Assembly: GCA_951394405.1 (NCBI GenBank)
Contig: OX596344.1
Span: forward strand, 1,550,001 to 1,614,000
DNA: 64,000 nt
Source: Coprinellus micaceus
Taxonomy: Eukaryota > Basidiomycota > Agaricomycetes > Agaricales > Psathyrellaceae
Reading direction: 5' to 3'
In this document: piece by piece, positions 54,824 through 64,000 of the stretch
Numbering within the stretch: the stretch's first letter is position 1
Layout of the letters: each line of letters opens with the position of its first letter
Notes under the pieces: model-generated
Database searches by the model: none
Seen by the model: only the letters and a program-made list of their open reading frames with translations
What the model was told of the DNA's origin: nothing
Made by a program: the position numbers and the translations under genes

Positions 54824-57571
54824 ATGTCGTCGCCAATTCATGAGAAGGACACCAGCATCGACAAGGAGAAGGCCGACCTCGACCTCGGTGAGTGTCCTAT
54901 ACGCACACGAGAGCCTTATACTGACGACCATACCTGTAGCTGAGGTCGAGGCTGTCATCGCCCCGGACTTCGACGACCCAAACTTGGATAAAGATGCTGC
55001 CATCCAAGGTGTCCTCGGTAAGTCCTTTCAGTGTGGCGCGCCGTCTGATAGACTTGCTCACCCGCTCGCAGAGGACGACTCTCCATATCCCGAAGTCAGG
55101 GCGGCAGTTGCCAACACTGATGATCCCGAGCTCCCTGTCTCCACTATTCGGTCCTGGGTACTTGGCCTCATCTGGGCGATAGTCATTGCTGTATGTGTCC
55201 TTGTATGGCAGCAGCCGACCGTGCTCTAACCCACGTCTCTCCCAGGGCTTGAACCAGTTCTTCTTCTTCCGATACCCCTCCGTCACTATCACTGGTGTAT
55301 GTTGCCCGCCCCCACCACTTGGCCGGCCCATTACTCACTCGCACCTTTCTAGATTGTCGCCCAGCTCCTCATCTTCCCCTGCGGTAGACTTTGGGCAGCC
55401 GCCCTCCCCAATGTCAGCATCTTTGGCGTCCAACTCAACCCCGGACCTTTCACCATCAAGGAGCATGTCCTCGCAACCATCATGGCCATCGTTGGTTCGC
55501 AGAGTGCGTACGCCACCGACATCGTCGCCGTCCAAAAGGTCTTCTACAACCAGGAGTACAACTTCTCGTACCAGTGGTTGCTCGTCATGTCCACCCAGCT
55601 CATCGGCTTCGCTATCGGTGGTATCGCCCGACGATTCCTCGTGCAGCCTCCCTCTATGAGTACGTACACCATTCTTCCCTTCTTCCCTTCAGACGAAGTT
55701 CCTGATGTGCTCCACACTTTAGTCTGGCCCGCTAACCTCGTCACCTGCACGCTTTTCAACACGTTGCACTCCCAGGAGTACGCTGGTGCTGGTAGCCGTG
55801 GGGGTATCTCCCGAGAGCGCTTCTTCGCATTTGCGTTGCTTGCGTCGACCGTGTGGTACTTTGTCCCCGGCTACCTTTTCCAGGCGCTCAGTTACTTCTC
55901 TTGGGTCACCTGGATTGCCCCCGACAATGTCCCTGTGGCCGCAATGTTCGGCTACGTCCACGGCATGGGCATGAGTCTCATCACCTTCGACTGGGCTCAG
56001 ATTGCATACATCGGCTCACCCCTCGCCACTCCCTGGTGGGCTGAGGCCAACGTTACCGTCGGCTTCGTGTTCTTCTTCTGGATCTTGACCCCCATCCTCT
56101 ACTTCACCAACGTCTGGGACTCCAAGTACATGCCCATCTCCAGCCGCAAGTCATACAACAACCTGGCCAAGACTTACGATGTCCAGAGGATCGTCAACCC
56201 CGACTCTACCTTCAACCAGGAGGCGTACGAGGCTTACAGCCCCTTGTACCTCTCGACGACCTTCGCCATCTCTTACGGTCTCTCCTTCGCTTCCATCACA
56301 GCTACCCTCACCCACGCCGTTCTCTACTTCCGCAAGCAGATCTGGACCCAGGCTCGCCGCGCGATGCACGAGCAGCCTGACATCCACGCTCGTCTCATGT
56401 CCAGGTATCGCCAGGTCCCCGAGTGGTGGTACGCCATCGTCTTCCTCGCGATGTTCGTCGCTGGTATTATCTGCATTGAGGTTTGGGATACCAAATTCCC
56501 AGTCCAGTGGTTCATCCTCGCCCTCGTCATCGCCTTCTTCTACGTCATCCCTATCGGTATGATCCAGGCTATCACCAACCAGCAAGTCGGTCTCAATGTC
56601 ATTACCGAGCTTATCATCGGTTACGGTCTCCCTGGTCGCCCTCTTGCGATGATGATGTTCAAGACTTGGGGTTACATCACCATGGCTCAGGCTTTGCAGT
56701 TCACTTCGGACTTCAAGCTCGGCCACTACATGAAGATCCCTCCCAGGTGAGTTTCTCCTGATCCATGCCCATAGAATCGTTCGCTGATCCCGCCCTTTAG
56801 GTCCATGTTCTTCGCCCAGGTCGTTGCTGCTGCCGTCACCGGTACTGCTCAGCTCGGTGTCCAGGCTTGGATGTTCACCAACATCCCCAACATGTGTTCT
56901 CCCGACCAGAAGGACGGCTTCATCTGCCCCTCTACTGAGGTGTTCGGTACCGCCAGTATCATCTGGGGTGTCATCGGACCTCAGCGCCAGTTCTCCAAGG
57001 GCCAGATTTACTACGCCCTCTGTATCTTCTTCCTCGTCGGCCTCATCACCCCCATCATCTCCTACGTTCTCAGCAAGAAGTGGCCCAACAGCTGGTTCCG
57101 CTACCTCAACTTCCCCGTCATCTACAACGGTACCGGTTACATTCCCCCTGCCTCCGCCGTCAACTACGTTCCCTGGGCCATTGTTGGATTCGTCTTCCAA
57201 TACGTCATCCGTCGCCGTCATTTCTCGTGGTGGGCGAAGTATAACTACGTCTTGTCTGCCGCACTCGACGCTGGTGTTGCCATTGCGGTTATCCTTATTT
57301 TCTTCTGCTTGCAATACCCGAAGAACGGCGAGATTGGTATTAACACGATTCAGGCGTGGTGGGGCAACAGGTGGGTCGACTTTCCTTTCCATTCCTCTTC
57401 GTGCATCGGTTGACATTTTCGGTCTAGTGTGCCATTCGTCGGTGCGGACGGACTGGGCACGCCCATGAAGATTCTTGCTCCCGGTGAAACTTTCGGGTAC
57501 GTTCCTCTCATCCATCCAGGCCTTACCCGACCTGCTAACGTGCTCTCTACAGTGTCAAACAATGGCGTTAG
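54824..57571 (+). CDS. OPT-family oligopeptide transporter
   Basis: ATG at 54824 (MSSPIHEKDTSIDKEKADLD) starts an acidic cytosolic N-terminus spread over three short exons. The transporter begins at STIRSWVLGLIWAIVIA. Motifs are typical of OPT (PF03169): NPGPFTIKEHVLATIMAI, VGLNVITELIIGYGLPGRP, GHYMKIPPR and MCSPDQKDGFICPSTEVFGT. Many hydrophobic helices are spread over about 800 aa, as in 12-16-helix OPT proteins. The last exon ends FGVKQWR with stop at 57569-57571. The motifs place it in the peptide-transport clade that moves tetra/pentapeptides or glutathione with protons across the plasma membrane. It is not in the iron-siderophore YSL clade. The exact substrate is not predictable. Confidence 0.92.
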
Positions 57572-57821
57572 ACATATCCTACCAGCTCGCCATATGGTTT
57601 TCTTATGTTGTATCGTAGTGTATAATAGTTTCAACATGCATCTCTATTCATCATACATCACTTCATTTACCTCGGTCCTGGTCAGACTTCTCGCCCCCAT
57701 TTGAAGCTTCTCAGTGTTCTCACAGAAGCGCACTCCACACCGCAGCCCTTTGAAGATTGAAGCGGGATGATACATGTGTAAGATGGAATCCACCATGAGC
57801 GCTCGAGACCGCTGACACAGG

Positions 57822-58066
57822 ACCACGGTTACTGTGTTTCCAGAATCTTTACTCTGGAAACATGCTGGAAAAGGTTCACATGTTTCCTGTGTGCCTCTGC
57901 CGGAAACATGGTCAAAGCATGCAGGCAGTGCTTTGGTGGCAGAACAAAGAAATGGCCCACTCCATGCCTTTGTCGTGTTTCCCTAGGGTTCATAAAGGAA
58001 TCATACCCCACCTTTCCAGCATGTTTCCACAATGTTTCCTGTAGAAACATGGTATCGCTGGCGTTG
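57822..58066. repeat. Foldback region rich in GGAAACATG / CATGTTTCC
   Basis: About eight copies of GGAAACATG or its complement (some with GTGTTTCC) occur in 245 bp. Two form near-perfect inverted arms, GGAAACATGCTGGAAAAGGT (57856-57875) and ACCTTTCCAGCATGTTTCC (58010-58028). There is no coding sequence. It lies between the transporter 3' end and an F-box gene. It may be a small foldback/MITE-like element. No flanking duplication was identified. Confidence 0.65.
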
Positions 58067-58233
58067 TGTGATCACCAGCGCTCGATAGGCGCTCGCCGTA
58101 CGCCATCAGATCTTCCAACGACCCAAAAGGGGTTGATAGCGGTCTACTGGAAGGTCCGTGCACGTTCAACATCGAGGCGGTGAAGCTGAGCCTGCGGCGC
58201 TCCGCAACCGACTTCAACTTGTACTTCACCGCC

Positions 58234-59820
58234 ATGCCGTCCGTGCCATTCGACGTCTGGGCGCACATCGCCAAACGCCTTCCACCTGACTGCTTGTGCA
58301 AACTGTACGGCATCAACAAGGCCCTGTTTAAGCTGGGCCTAGACGAACGCTATCGACATCTTGAGCTTGTTAGCAGGGATGCTAGCGAGGTCAATCACAA
58401 ACTAAACCGCCTACAGTGAGTACTTGATGTGATATCTTCCGTGGGGATGCTAAGCGCTCGCGCAATAATAGGAATGATCAGTTCAGGGCGGAGAAGGTCA
58501 AGGAGCTGACCGTGGCCCTGCACTGGGCCGAGGGGTGGCTACCCGGCTATGAGGGCTACGACTGGCGTACGGCAGTCCAGAAGAATGGATTCGAAGACCT
58601 CTACCATGGATCCCGGAAGAAGGTCAAGCGCTGGAGTTCCAAGAAGAAGGGGTCCCATCCAGACGAGACGGAGCTCAGGCTCATGTTACTCCAAAAGTCA
58701 TTGGATACCCTTCTCTCCCTCCCAAACATCCATCGCTGCACCATCACAGATCGAGTCCGGGACGAGAACGAGTTCACGCTCCCAACTACCGCTATCCCGT
58801 TCGTCCTCGCGGCATGGAGGGTGTCTTCAGCTACCCTTCAACATCTTCACTTGGATATTTTGGCCGAGATGCTTGAAGAAGTCCTCCCTCCTGACCTGAC
58901 CTTCGAAACACTAAAGAGCCTCGAGGTTGACCTCTCAATACTTTATCGGTCTACCGACACGATGGGAATCATATTTTCATCCCTCGTCCCGTTCATCAAT
59001 CGACATCACCACCTATTGCACATGTTCGCCTTTCGTACGAAGGAGCACCTCCCCCTGAAACAAATGTTTGCTCAACTGGAGATCATGCCGCATCTACAGA
59101 GCCTGACCATATCCCATGGATATGTCAGTACACGCCAAACCGATACGTTGGGGCTAGAAGCCTTCCTCACCAAACATGCAGAGTCGCTTCGAACTCTATC
59201 ACTATCCTTTCACGCACTTGGAACCAACTTGGTCCTAGATCCGTCAATGACGGATTGGAGTGACCAACCTTTCTTGCGAGTGTCCTACGAAGCGCTATCC
59301 AAGCTTTCCCTCCAGTTCTTTGACTTTCCGGAAGGGTTCGAAGATCAACTCCCTCAGATATTGGACGGGTACTGGAACAAGTCGATAAAGTGTCTCCAGC
59401 TGAGGATGAGCTCTCCGGATCACGAGTTAAAGGCCGAGAATATTAGGGCCGCATTCGGCAAGTTACCAGAAGAGGTCAAGCTGGAGGCCCTATCTCTTCG
59501 AGTGAATCGACTGAACCTGGATCTCTTCGACACCCTCTCAGACCTCCTGCCTCACCTAATAGAGTTGGAGCTGGAGATACCCTCCAACGAACAGGATACA
59601 CCCGCCAATCCGGGCGACCCCGAGGACCAACAAGTGAGTGCACCAAAATATATTCCGGTTATCACATTCTCTGACACTGGTGTCAAACTCTTGTGTGCAC
59701 CAGTTTGATATTGGCATGGTGAAGCAGAGGTATGGGAAACGTTTGAACCTACAATACCTTTCAGTGTTGAGGTATCTTAACCAGACCAGTCTCCTTGGTC
59801 GCACGTCATTTACCGAGTAA
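58234..59820 (+). CDS. F-box/LRR-like protein
   Basis: ATG at 58234 begins MPSVPFDVWAHIAKRLPPDC, an F-box-like start (P-F-D-V-W-x-x-I-A). Intron 1 after HKLNRL joins to NDQFRAEKVKELTV, and a second intron (59,633-59,702) joins GDPEDQQ to FDIGMVKQRYGKRL. The protein is about 480 aa. The body is leucine-rich with irregular repeats (ATLQHLHLDIL, FETLKSLEVDLS, ESLRTLSLSFHAL, IKCLQLRMSS), as in basidiomycete F-box proteins with LRR-like substrate domains. It is probably an SCF ubiquitin-ligase adaptor. The target is unknown. The last exon ends TSFTE at 59820. Confidence 0.75.
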
Positions 59821-59929
59821 TTGGCGGAGTATGTGGACTATGCATTGACCTATTTGGCGGGATGAAGATCCGATTACCCACATTTCGGTAGCACCTTCAC
59901 GTCGACTGATAAGCCCTCTTATACCTACC

Positions 59930-60080
59930 CTCCCGGGGCGTCGCGGACCGCAGATAGGTAAGCAACGGATCTGGGTTGCTCGCTACTGGCACAGGAACCA
60001 GCCAATCCCAGGCGCTTATTTGAGACCTAACGGGCGCCTAGTAGACTACGATAATTTCTCTGCTTACATAAGTGTTCGGG
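59930..60080 (+). repeat. Dispersed repeat, copy 1 (with 63580-63735)
   Basis: Shared ordered words with 63580-63735: gggtaa/aggtaag, 'aacggat.tggg', 'cacaggaac/cacaggagc', 'ggcgcttatttgagac', 'gcgcctag' and 'ctgcttacataagtg'/'ctgcttatataagtg'. Identity is moderate. The ORFs of 60020-60600 are unsupported. The two copies flank the arrestin-like gene. Confidence 0.65.
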
Positions 60081-60673
60081 ATCAAAGCACTGACTCTTCT
60101 TGGTCTCGCACAGGCTCATCTTGGACCTTGACCGTCACCCAACAGTCCGGCTGTGGCAAGCGCAACAGCAATTGCATACCGCCTGTCTGTACGAATCATC
60201 CTTCTTTCAGTCGAGAGTTTGTACGAAACTGGCGTTGAGCTCCGTCGACGAACTGCGCCACACTACCAGCAGCAACTTTGCAATTAGGTCGGCCGGGAAC
60301 TCCCCTCGCTGACCGCTAGTAAGGGCCTTAGGGAGATGGATACATATGTCTGTCTTTCCTTCACGCTGAAGCATGACGTGGTCAGTTTTCCTTGATCTGG
60401 TCTCCAACATACAGCTCCGGTGGCGGTTGTGGGCGTTTACATGCCCCCTTCTCCCCTTCAGCTCTACGGGGCCGGGCCGAGCCAAATTGACTTTGAAAGG
60501 CCAGCACCTTGTATTCAAAAGCCGAGCTGGAAGTAAGTATGTTGGGGAATCTTCCCGGCCAATCTGCCAATCTGCCAGTCTTCACACGTCTCACCTCTGA
60601 CAGCGCTTATTCCGTTGTTTTAAAAGGCAAAAGGAAATGACCTCAGGACCTCCGACTCCGCGGCCAAGTTGAC

Positions 60674-63136
60674 ATGTTCAGCGGGCGCAAACGGTCCCCT
60701 TCCTCCTCCCAGTCGACGTCCTCTGGCCGCGATCGCTCAAGCGGAGTGAATCCGCCTCGCTATTCCACCTTGTTCGGCTCGCCGATCCAAGAAATAGCTC
60801 CCCCCTCAAAGTCTAGAAGGCACCAGACAATTTTGGAGGACCCACAATCGCCCACACCGGTAGAACTCAGGACCACATCGGAATACCTGTCTCATGAGCA
60901 GACCGGGAGGAACAACTCCTTCAGCGACGTCGACCCGAAGGTAATCTCATCGGGGGACTACACTTTTGGGATTCGGAATGCCCCCCAAAACGCTCCTTGG
61001 GCAACCCTCAGGTTGCACAACTCTGAACCGTTACCCAATCGAAAACCAAGGCACCCTCGTTTCACAAACATGACCGCCATCGCCGGGAAAGTCGAGCTCT
61101 CATTACCTCGTTCTCAAACAATCAGGAGTATCAAGCTCGTGGTGCGTCCTTACCTCGACTACTTGCAGTATTTCCTCTGACCCATTTCTCCAACGCCTCG
61201 AAGCTTAAGGGAACCCTGGTCGGTGGTGACTCGCTAGAACTGGCGGGGTCGATCCCGTTTCTGAACCACACGTCCATCATTTGGGACCGGAAATTTGGAG
61301 ATCCCCGTAGCCAATCGAGCAGCCCTGCTCACAAGTTCAAAGGAAAGTTGGATGGGGATTGGTCCTTTCCTTTCTTGATCCCGTTTCCGAGAGGCGTTGA
61401 CTTGAGCAACATGTCCGCCGTTTACTCCAAGAGGGACGACCCACCCCTTCGTTTTTCACCGCAGCGAGGAATTCCTCACTGGGAGGACCCAAGATCGCCA
61501 TCTCTACACTCGCGTATAATACGCGAAGAAGGCGAAGGCCATGGTGGTGAAGTAGTGCCCTATATTGACTCCAGCGTTTTAGGCGATATTGGTTCGCCCC
61601 TTATGGGTGAGTTGGGGTATAACCCACAGGTTAGCATCTTAAGAAGGACTTCTGCGCGATTATGCTGACCCAAATCTCCGTAGGCATTCTCCCTGATCTC
61701 TCCAACGCCGACAAAATCTCCACCTATTTCATTCCCATGTGTTCCCTCTTCATCCATCCCTTCTTCGGCAGTCCTTTCCCCGCTTCTCCCTTCTCCATTC
61801 ACCCCCTTCAGCCCACTCGGCACTGGTGGGTCCGCGTCGCCCCCCGACATAACGCGGTCGCCCGCTCGCGTCGACCAGAGGCGCGTTCCATCGGCCATCG
61901 TTTCTTTTCCCAGTGATATGTATCGCGAAGCGACCAGCATTCTAGATCCATCTCATCCCCCACCGACCCATGAAGCGCCACTTCCCCGCACGTTCTTTGA
62001 GAAGGAGATCACAACGGATATACGATATGAGCTGACGCTCGTTGTTTCCTCTGGGAGTTGGAAGTTCACGACATCGGAAAACAGGTGCGTGGCAGCTTGT
62101 TTGAGGATAACGCCATCTCACCGAAATTTTAGTGTTGCCACTCCGGTATTTTACATACCTGTAAGCAGGCCACCACCATCAACGCTGGGTCGGCAAATAG
62201 CGAACGAACAGAAAACGCCCCTCCGGGTCCGGGTTTGGATCCTGAAGGGTGGAAGCAACTTTCGCCTGTGACGATACGCGGATTTTACCGGCCGAGGCGA
62301 GAGAGGTTGGACGTTGAATACACGATCTATCTCGCAAGCCCGGTGAGCATTTCGTGCCGTTGGAATAACGTCAAATTTAACAAACTTTTCTAGCTATCCT
62401 ACTCCCGCGGTGCAGTCCTGCCTTGTTGCGTCGCAATCACCTGTCAAGACGTCGAGGCCCTCGACATTCTTGCAAACCCGCATTCTCCACGCGTAAGACT
62501 TCGCCGTTCAACGCGATCCGTCCCAGGCGCCGCGATGGTTGACGATGCTGCGCAGTTGGGAATGCCTTCAACTGGGAGTTCTAGCCTGTGGGGCGCATCG
62601 TTTTCCTCGATTTACACCAAACATTCAACGTCGCCTCTCAACCTTGTTGAGCGCGCAAGACTAAAGAGCGAGAGATCCACCGGTAAACTTCCCGTTGGCC
62701 GAGTTTCTTTCCTCCACAGTTCAGACGAGCTGGACGAGCACGAGGTCGGGTCTGGTGCGACATGGTGGGTTCTTCCGAACGTTATTCAGGTTCACACACC
62801 AGGAGATTGATGGGGGAGATACACCTTCCCAAAGGGCTCCATCCATCATGCCACTTTCCGCTATTCAATGTTCTGGTGAGCACTTTTACTTGCTCTGTTT
62901 CGACGACTCTGAATCGCGCCACAGTACTTTAGTACTTTGTTGAACTGTTGGCGCCCGTTTGGAGTGCGTTCGAGCCAGAACCACCCCTTTTGCTAGCAAA
63001 TCCAACACAAGGCGGGCTATCGATTGGAAAGGGTGAACGGCGCGAGCAAGTGTTCTTGTCTCAGCTTGTAGAAGTTACCACCCATGTGAGGGACGATGAA
63101 CCTGCTCCTGTTTCGTTCACGTGCTGGTCGAATTGA
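60674..63136 (+). CDS. Arrestin-like protein, multi-exon
   Basis: ATG at 60674 (MFSGRKRSPSSSQSTSSG) opens a Ser-rich, disordered N-terminus. The arrestin-like fold follows: NMTAIAGKVELSLPRSQTIR, SIKLVV, then GTLVGGDSLELAGSIPFLNH and KLDGDWSFPFLIPFPRGV. Next are FFEKEITTDIRYELTLVVSS, RVRVWILKGG, RRERLDVEYTIYLASPLSYS and, near the end, EIDGEIHLPKGLHPSCHFPL and YFVELLAPVWSAFEPEPPLL. The order of beta-strand-like blocks matches fungal arrestin-domain proteins, which link transporters or receptors to ubiquitin ligases. At least seven short introns are needed. Between 62780 and 62800 the frame shifts with no good intron, so the model may be wrong there or a frameshift may exist. The stop at 63136 is tentative. 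Confidence 0.6.
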
Positions 63137-63579
63137 CTGGTGCCAAAAGAGGTATGCTCAATCCCGGTTCAGTGACCTGTGTATCATAACAATAGCCATG
63201 TACCCGACCTTTCTCGGACACAGCAGCTGAATCAAATCCCATCAAAAGAGTTGGTAAATACGCGCCCTTCACGAAACACCCATATGCGCCAAATCTTGCT
63301 CCGGGATGTTCAAACTCAGTCTATCTTCCATGTAAAGTACCTAGACGTTGAAACCATAGTTTGTGGGGTACCAGAAAATCACTAAGAGAGAATAAGAGAA
63401 GTTGGAGCGCGGGGATGAATATAAAAAGCGACCATAAGATGGATTAACGCAAACAAGGCCCAAGTGAAGTCTGGTTGAGTGAGGACGGAGCTGTGAAAGC
63501 CATATGGAGAAGGAACGAACAAATAACTCCAGCTGCACTCGACCCCGGTATCCAGTGAACATACTTAAGCACCCCCCAG
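63137..63579. other. Spacer after arrestin-like gene
   Basis: About 440 bp with no supported gene. Short ORFs at 63179-63385 (plus) and 63341-63562 (minus) have no motifs. Confidence 0.4.
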
Positions 63580-63735
63580 GGCCGTAGCGAGCCTGGGATG
63601 GGTAAAGAACGGATATGGGCCCATGATCCTCGCCACAGGAGCGGGAAGCCCCCCTCTCGCCAGGGCGCTTATTTGAGACTCCACGAGCGCCTAGACCGCG
63701 ACAAGTTCACTGCTTATATAAGTGGTGTATACGGC
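63580..63735 (+). repeat. Dispersed repeat, copy 2
   Basis: This is the partner of 59930-60080 in the same orientation, with the shared core GGCGCTTATTTGAGAC and GCGCCTAG. From 63736 to the window end no feature is recognised. Confidence 0.65.
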
Positions 63736-64000
63736 ACGAGGTCCCTATAAAGGAACGGCCGGTTTCCGTGCTCTTTCTCACCCTTTCGAGTGAGATCACG
63801 GAACGCTGGTCAGGATTGCTGGGTCGACGACAAAATCAATCACCTTTCAGCCTCTCCCTTGCAGCGCGCGGGTTGAGTGCAGTGAAGGCCATAGAGAACG
63901 GATCGTCGTCACGATGATGTCATTTCTGAGGCCTGGAACGATTCGGTGTGCTCATTGTATTCTGGTAACAAGAGGAAGACGGATCTCATCTGAGACACCT

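Noticed and set aside
56151..57515. 454-codon minus-strand ORF opposite the OPT transporter
   Set aside because: It is exactly antisense to conserved transporter exons, is rich in Asp/Glu/Arg as expected from GC-biased codons read backwards, and has no domain.

Overview
The window is nuclear DNA of a filamentous basidiomycete, most likely a mushroom-forming Agaricomycete. The evidence is intron-rich genes with introns mostly of 45-65 nt, a cluster of fungal-specific FunK1 kinases, an Agaricomycete-style NACHT receptor, a basidiomycete-type Argonaute, and no operons. Species cannot be assigned.

Layout. Positions 1-34,500 are accessory and repeat-rich. They hold one intact FunK1 kinase gene (3184-5888, minus) plus five truncated, decayed or edge copies (1-208, about 601-1830, 20259-22610, 23221-24403, and a plus-strand relic near 33,960-34,470). 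A divergent pair of uncharacterised genes starts near 8.5-8.8 kb. The plus-strand member (8822 to 19417) is split by a young, apparently complete Ty1/copia retrotransposon (10581-16788) with 383-bp LTRs, TSD GTCTC and one uninterrupted polyprotein ORF. A second mobile element, 1.22 kb and non-autonomous (20985-22204), sits inside a FunK1 pseudogene. It has CACTG termini, a 3-bp target duplication and two subterminal arrays of a C5G/CG5 motif, and looks CACTA-like. A NACHT/NLR gene with an apparent frameshift follows (25026-27402), then a mitochondrial-carrier gene (27918-29209), an F-box gene (29361-30815) and a small unknown gene (31644-32732).

Positions 35,000-63,200 are mostly conserved genes: Argonaute (35036-38637), two paralogous small secreted cysteine-containing proteins (38949-39439 and 40779-41260), a DUF262-domain gene with 7-nt and 10-nt microexons (43465-46396), condensin subunit SMC2 (46875-51533) divergent from it, an OPT oligopeptide transporter (54824-57571), an F-box/LRR-like gene (58234-59820), and an arrestin-like gene (60674-about 63136).

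How the parts relate. No pathway cluster is visible. The left half is a fast-evolving mix of expanded families and transposons. Argonaute is the natural silencing effector against such elements, but its presence here is not evidence of physical linkage. The most unusual items are the CACTA-like element with its subterminal arrays, the copia element whose primer-binding site matches the anticodon arm of initiator tRNA-Met, the double microexon in the DUF262 gene, and a kinase-dead FunK1 copy whose reading frame is still open. Exon boundaries were inferred by eye from GT/AG signals and protein-family continuity.
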